Below are positions 1 to 6,274 of a stretch of 6,274 nucleotides of DNA, one piece after another; positions within the stretch are counted from its first letter, which is position 1; each line of letters opens with the position of its first letter. The stretch spans positions 1 through 6,274 of the forward strand of contig USAD01000170.1 in NCBI GenBank assembly GCA_900552415.1, in the 5' to 3' direction. The position numbers and the translations under genes were made by a program. The DNA is from an uncultured Parabacteroides sp. Lineage in GTDB: Bacteria; Bacteroidota; Bacteroidia; Bacteroidales; Tannerellaceae. The notes beneath the pieces were generated by a model, which was given only the letters and a program-made list of their open reading frames with translations, ran no database searches and was not told the DNA's origin.

Positions 1-244
1 GCGCCGGACTGGCCGGTTTCGTATAATCGGAATAATCAATCGGGATCTTACGTGCCTCCGGCTCCTTAATCGCCGGTAACGTATTGACCTTATTCGCATC
101 CAACACCGTCGGATCATATTCACGCTCCAAGGTCATTTCCCGCTCCAAAGCGTTCTTCTTCGTCAAATCCTCTTGCGCGTTCACCACGCCAACAGCCCCC
201 AAAAGGAGAGCGACACCAATAGCCTTATTATATTGAGTTTTCAT
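1..244 (-). CDS. Exported protein of unknown function, N-terminal fragment; possible outer-membrane protein
   Basis: The 81 visible residues begin with a clear signal peptide: MKTQYNK, then the hydrophobic stretch AIGVALLLGAVGVV, with likely cleavage near NAQ-ED. The mature N-terminus is charged and then proline-rich, with LEREYDPTVLDANK followed by NTLPAIKEPEARKIPIDYSDY. I associate this segment with a conserved Bacteroidota envelope protein, probably an outer-membrane beta-barrel, but that is recollection and the barrel region lies outside the window. The frame is open to the left edge, so the gene is incomplete. The ATG at 244 overlaps the end of the upstream TPR gene by 17 bp. A second in-frame ATG at 253 (MKAMKTQ) would lengthen the overlap to 26 bp. 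The 244 start has AAGG just upstream, and both starts leave a valid signal peptide. The overlap implies co-transcription and probably translational coupling with the TPR gene. Export is well supported; the barrel assignment is inference. Confidence 0.8.
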   Translation of the reverse strand, partial: MKTQYNKAIGVALLLGAVGVVNAQEDLTKKNALEREMTLEREYDPTVLDANKVNTLPAIKEPEARKIPIDYSDYTKPASPA

Positions 245-3200
245 TGCCTTCATTCTTATTAGTCTGTATTTTAGCCAATCTCTCCTCTATCATCGAAGCG
301 ATCTCATCATCTCCACTGTAATTATTACGCAAGCTGACCAGATACTGTCGTGCCTGGAAATTATCTCCCTGACGGATATAAATATCTGCCAACAAGATAA
401 AGCCACGAGCCAACCAATACTGATGCGGCGTTCCGTTCTCAATGAAATTCATCAAGACAGCCTCCGCCTCCTTATCCTTATTCTGATCAAAATAGAGTCG
501 AGCCAACAGATATTTAGCTTCCGCTCCTTGGATCGTACGCGTGTCCTCGCTGATGGCCTTCAGATCCGCCAAGGCCTTCTCACCATGTCCTTCCTCCAAA
601 TAAGCTTTTGCCCGGACATAACGGGCCTCGATCGCCAACTCAGGCGATAACTTGGCGTCCTTCAAAAGATCATTAGCCGCCTCAAGAGCCTCATTCGTTC
701 GATTAATATTGACCGCACAACGCATCATACCCAATTTCGCGGCCTGTTGGTTATCCGGATTCTCGGCGATAGCCCGCAAACGCTTGAAGCTTTCCAAAGC
801 ATTCGCGTAATCCTTATCCATATATTCGATCTCCGCCTTTCGAGCCTGCGACTCCTCGGCAAACTTCATATCACCACTGGCCAAAACCTGCTCAAAGAGT
901 CGTTTCGCCTCAGCATAGTCCTTGGCGGCAAAAGCGATACTTGCCAAATAATAGTTCGCGTTCGAGCGGAAGGCACCCGCCGGGAAATTCTCGAGATAAT
1001 TCAGCAAGCTCTGACGAGCCCGGTCATTATCACCCCGCATAAACATCTTCTCGGCCGCCAGATAAGTAAGCGAATCCTGCTCGCTGGCATCGATTCGGAT
1101 ATTACCGCCCAACGAATTGACATAATTGGCATAAGCCTCTACGTTATCAAGATCCACATAAACCGATTTCAGGTCTTGCAACGCAACCTTAGCCTCATCA
1201 CTTCCCGGATAATTATTGATCACCTCCTTATAAGCCTCGATTGCCTTCTCCAATTGGTTCGCGTTATAATAAATCAATCCTAATTGAACTCCACCTTTCC
1301 GGGCCAAGCTGCTTTGAGGATACTCACGAATCAATTGTTTGAAGGTCGACGCGGCCTGCGTATTATTGTCGAGCAAAACATAAGAACGTCCCTTCTCAAA
1401 CAGGGCATCATCCACATATTGCGATTGAGGGAAATCCCGGATCAACTGATCCAGCACATTGATCTTACCCTTGTAATTCTTTTGCAAGCCCATCACGAAG
1501 CCCTTCTGATACAAGGAATAATCACCTGCTGATGGTTGAAGATGAGCAGCATAATTATAATTCTCTTCCGCCTGGGCAAACTGACGATCGTTGAAGAGGC
1601 AATCGCCAATCCTATTATAGGCGTCGGCAACAGCCGGTTGTTTCTCATTCTTCTCCAAATCCACATACTGACGGAACCGGCTCAATGCCTCACTGTAGTC
1701 TTTCAACTTGAAATAGCTATAACCCATATTATAGTAGGCTAAAGCATACATATCCGAACTCTTCTGACGGGTATTACTCAAATAAGTACGGATATCTGAG
1801 ATCGCCCGACGATACTCGCCCATACGGTAATAGACCTCCGCACGCCAGAAATAGGCATCATCACGTGATTCCGTGTCGTAAGCGCCCAAAGCGATCGACT
1901 GGTTGAACAGGTCAAGCGCCTCCTCCATCTTTGTATTCGTGAAGGCTTGCGTACCCAACTGGAAAAGGATCTTTTGTTTCGCCTGTAAGATCTTCGCGCT
2001 CGGATGGTTAATCTTATTGATCGACCCGAGAGCCGCCTCATAATTCTTGGTTGTCAGATAGACCTCAACCAAATAATCGTTAACCTTATCGGCATATTTG
2101 GAACTTGGGAAATCATTCAGGAAATCCTCAAAAATCGTCACGGACTCACCAAATCCGGTAAAGGCCGTCTCGTGGATCAGCAAGGCATAATTATACATAG
2201 CCGCTTCCTGAACCATCTTATCATACGAAGAGGTAGCCGCGACCTCAAAGGCCATACGGGCATTATTCTTATCATTCAGTTTCAAGTAGCTTTGTCCCAA
2301 ATAAAGATAAGCGTTCTGCGTCAACTCATCGTTCTCATGAACAGCCTGCCCCAAGGCTTTCACCGCGTTCCGGTAATCTCCCTGATTGTAATAACAAACA
2401 CCCAGGATATAAAGATCTCCCCTCGATGGTGCGTCAGTCGTTTCCGCATATCGCTTCAACATAGGCAAAGCCCTGGCCTCATCACCTTTATAATAATAGG
2501 AAGCTCCTACGATCCGATAGATCTCGCTATTCTCCTCCGGTCCCAGATCATCAGCCAGCAGCTCCTTACCCTCACGAAGCACCTTATCATATTTACGCTG
2601 GATAAAATAGATCTGTGCCATATAATAACGAGCCCGCCGCTGGAACTCCGGATGGTTGCCCAATCTGGAAAATTCTGCCAAAGCCCGGTTATAATCACCC
2701 GTCGAATAATCTATATAAGCGACATAGTAGGCCGACGCGTCCCGATAAGTATCCCCGATCTCAGCGATACGGGCAAAATAACCTTTCGCCTCATCGACCT
2801 CGCCAGTCCTTAAATGGGAATAGGCCAAGCGGAAAGTACATGTCTCCTGTTGATCGGCCGAAAGCATATCTATATCTGCCTCCCGAAACCAATAAATGGC
2901 ACGGTCGTAATCCTCACGCTCAAAATAGGCGGAACCGACCAGAAATGAGATCTCGTCCGCATGGCGTGTCGAGGGATAGGCATCCCAAAAGCCCTCCAAT
3001 AACTCAAGGGCTTCAGGCAATCCCTGCTCAAAAGCGGAACAGGCGAGCATGAAATCAGCTTCCTGAATCAAGTCCGCATCTTTCGAATGCTTCTTGAAAG
3101 CATCCAATTTATCTATGCAACCCGCATAATCCTTTAACTCAAACAAATCCCGTCCCTCGACGAACAAACGATCGGCCGAGGAAAACTGATATGACCTTTG

Positions 3201-3257
3201 TCCGTTCGCCAAATGGCTACCCAGCACCAGGCATAATGGAACAAGTACTTTTTTCAT
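228..3257 (-). CDS. Large periplasmic tetratricopeptide-repeat (TPR) protein
   Basis: The 1009-residue protein starts with a signal peptide (MKKVLVPLCLVLGSHLANG, cleavage likely before Q20). The Cys at position 9 is not in a lipobox, so it looks periplasmic or peripheral to the outer membrane, not a lipoprotein. Nearly all the rest is helix-pair repeats of TPR type. Clear units lie at about residues 28-58, 101-127, 141-166, 174-198, 208-235, 246-271, 281-306 and 315-340, and more continue to the C-terminus, probably over 20 in all. Residues 614-697 (YVDDALFEKG, then YPQSSLARKG and YPGSDEAK) resemble the YbgF/CpoB and BamD class of envelope TPRs. No catalytic domain or transmembrane helix beyond the signal is visible, so a scaffold or protein-binding role is inferred. 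The start at 3257 is the only one giving an intact signal peptide, and GGGAG lies very close to it. The gene overlaps the next exported protein, suggesting that the two products act together. The partner and process are unknown. Confidence 0.93.
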   Translation of the reverse strand: MKKVLVPLCLVLGSHLANGQRSYQFSSADRLFVEGRDLFELKDYAGCIDKLDAFKKHSKDADLIQEADFMLACSAFEQGLPEALELLEGFWDAYPSTRHADEISFLVGSAYFEREDYDRAIYWFREADIDMLSADQQETCTFRLAYSHLRTGEVDEAKGYFARIAEIGDTYRDASAYYVAYIDYSTGDYNRALAEFSRLGNHPEFQRRARYYMAQIYFIQRKYDKVLREGKELLADDLGPEENSEIYRIVGASYYYKGDEARALPMLKRYAETTDAPSRGDLYILGVCYYNQGDYRNAVKALGQAVHENDELTQNAYLYLGQSYLKLNDKNNARMAFEVAATSSYDKMVQEAAMYNYALLIHETAFTGFGESVTIFEDFLNDFPSSKYADKVNDYLVEVYLTTKNYEAALGSINKINHPSAKILQAKQKILFQLGTQAFTNTKMEEALDLFNQSIALGAYDTESRDDAYFWRAEVYYRMGEYRRAISDIRTYLSNTRQKSSDMYALAYYNMGYSYFKLKDYSEALSRFRQYVDLEKNEKQPAVADAYNRIGDCLFNDRQFAQAEENYNYAAHLQPSAGDYSLYQKGFVMGLQKNYKGKINVLDQLIRDFPQSQYVDDALFEKGRSYVLLDNNTQAASTFKQLIREYPQSSLARKGGVQLGLIYYNANQLEKAIEAYKEVINNYPGSDEAKVALQDLKSVYVDLDNVEAYANYVNSLGGNIRIDASEQDSLTYLAAEKMFMRGDNDRARQSLLNYLENFPAGAFRSNANYYLASIAFAAKDYAEAKRLFEQVLASGDMKFAEESQARKAEIEYMDKDYANALESFKRLRAIAENPDNQQAAKLGMMRCAVNINRTNEALEAANDLLKDAKLSPELAIEARYVRAKAYLEEGHGEKALADLKAISEDTRTIQGAEAKYLLARLYFDQNKDKEAEAVLMNFIENGTPHQYWLARGFILLADIYIRQGDNFQARQYLVSLRNNYSGDDEIASMIEERLAKIQTNKNEGNENSI

Positions 3258-3285
3258 TACTCCCTATTCTTTGATTAATCGCATT

Positions 3286-3314
3286 CAAGCATATAGCGCG
3301 AACTTACATAAAAA
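3286..3314 (-). promoter_or_regulatory. Weak candidate promoter for the TPR gene
   Basis: On the minus strand TATGCTTG (3286-3293) differs by one base from the Bacteroidota -7 consensus TAnnTTTG. A T-rich TTTT (3311-3314) lies 17 bp upstream, where the -33 element would fall. Transcription would begin about 20 bases before the TPR start codon. Both boxes are imperfect and no other candidate in the gap is better, so this is only a guess. Confidence 0.25.
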
Positions 3315-3342
3315 CTGCCATTAGCGCACGATTTAGGGCCAT
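3304..3342 (-). other. Possible 12-codon short ORF upstream of the TPR gene
   Basis: An ATG at 3342, preceded by a purine-rich CAAAAAG, opens a 12-codon frame (MALNRALMAVFM) ending in TAA at 3304, some 46 bp before the TPR start. The same frame extends upstream to an ATG at 3522, giving a 72-codon ORF, but that longer ORF runs through the whole inverted repeat and is basic and low in plausibility. The short version could be a leader peptide or a chance ORF. No attenuator pairing was found to support regulation. Confidence 0.15.
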
Positions 3343-3400
3343 CTTTTTGAAAGACTCGCCTCTAAAGCCGAACGATAGCCTCTGAGAATCGGGCATTGAA

Positions 3401-3506
3401 TACACAATAGTACGTGATGGCGCATACATACGTATGTGTCGGCCGACACGATCGCTCCCGTAAATCGACACGTATGTACGCGAAGGCTGACACGTACTAT
3501 TGTGTA
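3401..3506. repeat. 106-bp imperfect inverted repeat with perfect 16-bp ends
   Basis: TACACAATAGTACGTG at 3401-3416 is exactly inverted at 3491-3506. Inside, CGCATACATACG (3421-3432) matches the reverse complement of 3471-3482 at 11 of 12 positions, and TGTCG (3437-3441) is the inverse of 3466-3470, so the arms continue with a few bulged bases. The centre carries two further palindromes: ACATACGTATGT (3426-3437) and GTGTCGGCCGACAC (3436-3449). The whole block could fold into a long hairpin or cruciform. No U-tract follows on either strand, so it is not a standard terminator. It may be a REP-like or MITE-like extragenic element, or an RNA processing structure. No transposase is nearby. Confidence 0.75.
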
Positions 3507-3516
3507 ACGCCAGGCG

Positions 3517-3581
3517 CATCACAATGTATTTCTAATCCCACTGCAGTGTATTTGGAATTTCACTGCAGTGTATTGGAAAAT
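3517..3581. repeat. Short degenerate tandem repeat with two palindromic CACTGCAGTG copies
   Basis: Two copies of CACTGCAGTGTATT start at 3539 and 3561, exactly 22 bp apart, each followed by TGGAA-type sequence. A weaker third relative, CACAATGTATT, starts at 3520. The decamer CACTGCAGTG is a perfect palindrome. Read on the minus strand the copies carry AATACAC at their front, resembling the TACACAATAG ends of the neighbouring inverted repeat, so the two may be parts of a single element. The array begins only 10 bp after the NUDIX stop codon. The 22-bp spacing, about two helical turns, would also suit an operator pair, but the nearest downstream gene start is nearly 300 bp away. Confidence 0.65.
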
Positions 3582-3590
3582 GGACTTTGA

Positions 3591-4130
3591 TCATTCCATT
3601 TCCCGATAGAGCGCAATGGCTTTACGGATCGAATCCAACCCGAACGCTTCCGGATCCAAAGACTCCCGAGGCATGACCAAGATGGCCTCCGCATCATCAT
3701 CCGCCCGGGCACCCTCAAAATGGCTCACCTCACATTCATAAAACAGATCTAACGTATGTACAAGAAAACCGGAATAGGGATAAAGATTGGGTATTGAGAA
3801 AAGATAGCGAGAACGAACAACCTGGAGCCCGGTCTCCTCACGAACTTCCCGTCGCACGGCCTCCTCGGCAGTCTCAAACATATCCACAAAACCTCCCGGC
3901 AGATCAAGCGTACCTTTAGCCGGATCTTTCTTGCGACGCACCAAAAGCAACTCGCCATGAGCATTACGGATAAAACAAGCAACCGCCGCAGAAGGATTAA
4001 AATAATAGACAAAACCACACGCTTCGCATTGTTTTGCCTTCTCGTTACGGACCGTGAAAGCTTTTGCCCCGCAACGAGGACAATACTCAAATTGATATAA
4101 AGGATGTTCCGTTATCTGTTTCATATCCAT
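3591..4130 (-). CDS. NUDIX hydrolase with N-terminal zinc ribbon
   Basis: With the start at 4130 the protein is 179 residues. An N-terminal zinc ribbon (C17-P-R-C20 and C35-E-A-C38) precedes a NUDIX fold. The NUDIX box is complete and matches GX5EX7REUXEEXGU: G80, E86, R94-E95-V96, E98-E99, G101-L102. The family hydrolyses nucleoside-diphosphate-linked compounds with Mg2+, and the architecture resembles NADH or ADP-ribose pyrophosphatases. The SQPWPFPxS signature of NudC is absent, so the substrate cannot be assigned. The frame also opens at an ATG at 4148 (MIRVFYMDMKQ), but that lies inside the glucokinase terminator stem, so M7 at 4130 (or the ATG at 4124) is preferred. No SD or promoter of its own is visible. 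Expression may depend on readthrough from the glucokinase gene. The protein is cytoplasmic, with no signal peptide. Confidence 0.93.
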   Translation of the reverse strand: MDMKQITEHPLYQFEYCPRCGAKAFTVRNEKAKQCEACGFVYYFNPSAAVACFIRNAHGELLLVRRKKDPAKGTLDLPGGFVDMFETAEEAVRREVREETGLQVVRSRYLFSIPNLYPYSGFLVHTLDLFYECEVSHFEGARADDDAEAILVMPRESLDPEAFGLDSIRKAIALYREME

Positions 4131-4132
4131 AT

Positions 4133-4185
4133 AAAAAACACGGATCACACTCGGTAGCCTTCTCGCTACTCTCGTGAGACCCGTG
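4133..4185 (-). terminator. Intrinsic terminator after the glucokinase gene
   Basis: On the minus strand a long stem forms between 4174-4185 and 4139-4150: CACGG pairs with CCGTG, then comes a G-U wobble and more pairs with one mismatch. It is topped by a perfect GTAGC/GCTAC stem with a 6-base loop. Six U residues follow directly (4133-4138). It begins about 42 bases past the glucokinase stop and ends just before the NUDIX start codon. Confidence 0.85.
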
Positions 4186-4227
4186 CTTGAGTTAAATTGT
4201 TGTCTTTTCCTCAGCGGGAATAATAAA

Positions 4228-5214
4228 TCAGACGTTCAAATTGGGATCTTGCTCCTTGACCTCCCAGCCTAATGCGCTGGCACCCAAGACAGCGGCATCG
4301 CTCTCTTTCAATTGAGAGAAGATCAGTTTCGTCTTGCCCTCGAATACCTTCAACATATTCTTGTCCATCGCACGCTTAATCGGGTTCATCAACAAATCGC
4401 CCGCTTTAGTCAAGCCTCCGAACAAGATAATCGCCTCAGGACTGGAGAATGCTACGAAATCAGCGAACGCCTCACCCAACATAGTACCTGTAGCCTCAAA
4501 AATATCCAATGCCAGCTTATCATTCTTCATAGCCGCATCGTAAACATCCTTTGAGGTGATCTCATCCGGATCCAGCTCTCTCAAGACGCTGTCCTCCTTA
4601 CGGATCTCCAGATACTCACGAGCCGTACGAGCCACACCCGTAGCGGAAGTATAAGCCTCCAAACAACCGCAACGACCGCAACCGCATTGACGACCATTAT
4701 TCCGGCGCATGATCACGTGACCCAGCTCACCAGCGAAACCATCGTGTCCATAAACCAGATTACCACCGATAACGATACCGCTACCAACACCCGTACCTAA
4801 AGTGATCTCAATGAAATCCTTCATACCACGAGCCGCACCATAAGTCATCTCACCAATTGCTGCCGCATTCGCGTCATTTGTCAAAGCGACAGGAATATTA
4901 TTCACGCTCTCGCTGATCAACTGTGCCAAAGGAATTTTACCCTTCCATGGCAAGTTCGGAGCGAACTCGATGCAACCATTAAAGAAGTTGCCGTTAGGCG
5001 CACCAACACCAATACCTTTGATCTTCTCCGGACCACCGGCCTGATCAATAACTTGTTTCAAACCTACTGATAATTCCCGAACATAATCATTAATATCCGC
5101 ATACTTACCAGTCTTGATAGAACCGCTATAAAGAATTGTACCTCTAGCGTCAACTACACCATAAACAGTATTGGTACCACCTATATCGATACCTACTACA
5201 TAAGGCTTCTCCAT
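4228..5214 (-). CDS. ROK-family glucokinase (ATP:glucose phosphotransferase)
   Basis: The 328-residue cytoplasmic kinase probably phosphorylates glucose to glucose-6-phosphate with ATP, feeding glycolysis. The phosphate-binding motif DIGGTNT is at residues 10-16. The catalytic aspartate is D114 within NDANAAA. A glycine-rich LGTGVGSG is at 139-146. The ROK sugar and zinc region runs from E163-L-G-H166 through C177-G-C179-G-R-C-G-C184-L-E186, matching CxCGxxGCxE with H166, C177, C179 and C184 as the expected zinc ligands. The length is normal for the family, with no N-terminal helix-turn-helix, so this is a kinase and not a ROK repressor. Related ROK kinases act on fructose, N-acetylglucosamine or mannose, so specificity is inferred. 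It appears to have its own promoter at 5268-5298 and a terminator at 4133-4185, and is therefore largely monocistronic, with NUDIX readthrough possible. Confidence 0.93.
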   Translation of the reverse strand: MEKPYVVGIDIGGTNTVYGVVDARGTILYSGSIKTGKYADINDYVRELSVGLKQVIDQAGGPEKIKGIGVGAPNGNFFNGCIEFAPNLPWKGKIPLAQLISESVNNIPVALTNDANAAAIGEMTYGAARGMKDFIEITLGTGVGSGIVIGGNLVYGHDGFAGELGHVIMRRNNGRQCGCGRCGCLEAYTSATGVARTAREYLEIRKEDSVLRELDPDEITSKDVYDAAMKNDKLALDIFEATGTMLGEAFADFVAFSSPEAIILFGGLTKAGDLLMNPIKRAMDKNMLKVFEGKTKLIFSQLKESDAAVLGASALGWEVKEQDPNLNV

Positions 5215-5374
5215 GATTTTATATTTAGGATTAATAATGTGTTAATTGTTTATTATGTTACAGGGAACAAATATAAATAGGTTTAATCTAAGCGGCAACA
5301 TAATTTCATAATTTTTTTCATGAGAACGCTTAATAATTATCATTTGTCCCCCCAACATTTCTCTCTCTATCTAA
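5215..5374. other. AT-rich intergenic region between glyoxalase and glucokinase
   Basis: The 160-bp gap is strongly AT-rich compared with its flanks. It contains the glucokinase promoter (5268-5298) and a roughly 48-base 5' leader. No convincing hairpin plus U-tract was found after the glyoxalase stop, so transcription from upstream may continue into the glucokinase gene. Confidence 0.6.
5268..5298 (-). promoter_or_regulatory. Bacteroidota-type promoter for glucokinase
   Basis: On the minus strand, TATATTTG (5268-5275) fits the Bacteroidota -7 consensus TAnnTTTG exactly. A TTG (5296-5298, within TGTTG) sits 20 bp upstream at the -33 position, matching the primary sigma factor spacing of 19-21 bp. 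Transcription should start near 5262, about 48 bases before the ATG at 5214. No operator-like dyad is evident here, so constitutive housekeeping expression is a reasonable inference. Confidence 0.8.
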
Positions 5375-5761
5375 TTATCGGGGATCGGAAGCCGGTAAAA
5401 TCTCAATCCAATAATCGTCCGGATCGTTAATAAAATAGAGCCCCATTGCCTCATTCTCGAAACAAACCGCACCCATTTCCCGGTGATATTCGCGGATCTT
5501 ATCGTAATCGCCCGCTACCCGAAAACAAAGATGGCTCTCATTCTCTCCCAATTCATAAGGCTCCTTATGATCACGCAACCAAGTCAACTCCAACAAGAAC
5601 GGGCTGACACCATCTGTCAGGTAAACCAATATGAACGAACCGTCAGCGGCCTCCTTCCGATGATGCTCTTTTAACCCTAACGCCTTCCCATAGAAAGCGA
5701 TACTTCTTTCCAAATCCAACACATTGATGTTGAAATGATCAAACCTACTCTTAATCTCCAT
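5375..5761 (-). CDS. Glyoxalase I-like VOC superfamily protein
   Basis: The 128-residue protein has the two beta-alpha-beta-beta-beta modules of the vicinal oxygen chelate fold. Putative metal ligands fall where glyoxalase I has them: H9 (FDHFNINV), E58 (FLLELTW), H77 (ESHLCFRV) and E120 (YWIEIL), comparable to H5, E56, H74 and E122 of E. coli GloA. The family converts methylglyoxal-thiol hemithioacetals to lactoyl-thiol esters. Bacteroidales generally are not known for glutathione, so the thiol cofactor or even the substrate is uncertain. The start at 5761 (MEIKSRFDHF) places H9 correctly. The longer frame from 5812 overlaps the upstream gene and adds 17 non-family residues, so it was rejected. 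It begins 11 bp after the metallohydrolase stop, implying co-transcription. Upstream is only a weak GGA-type ribosome signal. Confidence 0.88.
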   Translation of the reverse strand: MEIKSRFDHFNINVLDLERSIAFYGKALGLKEHHRKEAADGSFILVYLTDGVSPFLLELTWLRDHKEPYELGENESHLCFRVAGDYDKIREYHREMGAVCFENEAMGLYFINDPDDYWIEILPASDPR

Positions 5762-5772
5762 ATTCCAAATTC

Positions 5773-6274
5773 TTAAAATTCCACAGATGCCCCGGGAGAC
5801 GGCAACAGACAAAAACGGGTTCCTTTTCCAGTCACATATGGCTCTACCACCTTTGTCTTATCGGGCATCTCCCAATAATGCATCGGGACAAATATAGCGA
5901 TTCGCAAGCGATCCACCAATTGCCGGGCACCCCGATCGAAGTCGCTTCCCAACCGGGGATCTACCGGAAACATTGCCAAATCAAGCTTATCTGTCTCTTC
6001 CCTCAACCGGCTAATCTCCTTCAAGTAACGTCCTTCCGCATCCTTCACCTCTTCGGGAGTCGACTCGTCAGTCCAATGCCAATTATTCAAATCGCCCGCA
6101 TGAAAAATTGTTTTTCCCTCTAATCGCAATAGGAAAGAAACACCCACATCGGTCGAGCCAAACGCCTTTACCCATAACAGGCCATCCTGATAAATATCAC
6201 CAACACGGAGAAAACGAGCATCACTCTCTTTCGCACGCCGACGCTTGAGGATATCCCTCGACAAGAGATAGATC
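5773..6274 (-). CDS. Metallo-beta-lactamase-fold hydrolase, C-terminal fragment
   Basis: The 166 visible residues form the C-terminal part of an MBL-fold protein. The frame is open to the right window edge (reading IYLLSRDILKRR at the edge), so the start is missing. Family features seen: H58-A-G-D61 in TIFHAGDLNNWHW, D105 in FPVDPRLG, and H132 in VPMHYWE, likely the C-terminal metal-binding residues. The N-terminal HxHxDH motif would lie outside the window. The sequence resembles the UlaG/YtnP-like MBL families of unknown or varied substrate, not the classical glyoxalase II (GloB). A TTG at 6264 is in frame but is not a convincing start, because the family needs far more N-terminal sequence. 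It is followed closely by the glyoxalase gene, suggesting an operon. Confidence 0.85.
   Translation of the reverse strand, partial: IYLLSRDILKRRRAKESDARFLRVGDIYQDGLLWVKAFGSTDVGVSFLLRLEGKTIFHAGDLNNWHWTDESTPEEVKDAEGRYLKEISRLREETDKLDLAMFPVDPRLGSDFDRGARQLVDRLRIAIFVPMHYWEMPDKTKVVEPYVTGKGTRFCLLPSPGASVEF

Noticed and set aside
747..2813. Long plus-strand ORFs opposite the TPR gene (for example 747-1283 and 2004-2813)
   Set aside because: They lie wholly antisense to a well-supported TPR gene, have leucine/isoleucine-rich low-complexity translations and show no recognisable domain. They are shadows of the real gene.
3401..3506. Phase-variable invertible promoter of the Bacteroides type
   Set aside because: The inverted ends and intergenic location fit, but the 74-bp spacer has no TAnnTTTG or TTTG box on either strand and is itself palindromic, so inversion would change little. 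No invertase gene is present in the window.
3517..3581. CRISPR array
   Set aside because: There are only two good copies and one degenerate copy of a very short repeat, with no unique spacers of regular length and no cas genes.
5310..5374. Terminator after the glyoxalase gene
   Set aside because: The region has short A/T runs, but I could not find a stable stem directly followed by a U-tract on the minus strand.
5762..5812. Upstream start for the glyoxalase gene at 5812
   Set aside because: It would overlap the upstream hydrolase by 40 bp and add residues not belonging to the VOC fold. The ATG at 5761 places the metal-binding His at the usual position.
6262..6264. TTG at 6264 as the start of the MBL-fold gene
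   Set aside because: The frame stays open to the window edge, and the metal-binding N-terminal half of the fold would be absent if translation began there.

Overview
The window looks like chromosomal DNA from a member of the Bacteroidota, most likely Bacteroidales and plausibly Parabacteroides or Bacteroides. Three things point there: a near-perfect Bacteroidota-type promoter (TTG, 20 bp, TATATTTG) in front of the glucokinase, weak or absent Shine-Dalgarno sequences, and gene content typical of that order. The genus is inferred from style and was not tested by a search. Every supported gene lies on the minus strand, so transcription runs from high to low coordinates.

Layout in the direction of transcription: (1) 6274-5773, the C-terminal part of a metallo-beta-lactamase-fold hydrolase cut by the window edge. 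(2) 5761-5375, a glyoxalase/VOC protein starting 11 bp after it, probably in the same operon. (3) A 160-bp AT-rich gap holding a good promoter at 5268-5298. (4) 5214-4228, a ROK-family glucokinase with an intact zinc motif. (5) A strong intrinsic terminator at 4133-4185. (6) 4130-3591, a zinc-ribbon NUDIX hydrolase whose start codon lies only a few bases after the terminator U-tract. (7) A 333-bp gap, 3590-3258, dense in structure: palindromic CACTGCAGTG repeats and a 106-bp imperfect inverted repeat with perfect 16-bp ends. (8) 3257-228, a 1009-residue exported tetratricopeptide-repeat protein. (9) 253/244-1, the N-terminus of another exported protein, overlapping the TPR gene.

The first half is metabolic housekeeping: sugar phosphorylation, a glyoxalase-like enzyme, a metallohydrolase and a nucleotide-type pyrophosphatase. 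The second half is an envelope pair: a very long periplasmic TPR scaffold translationally coupled to a second exported protein that is likely associated with the outer membrane. No CRISPR array, tRNA, rRNA, transposase or phage gene was seen. The two parts most worth a closer look are the palindromic intergenic element (3401-3581) and the TPR/exported-protein pair, whose function I cannot name.
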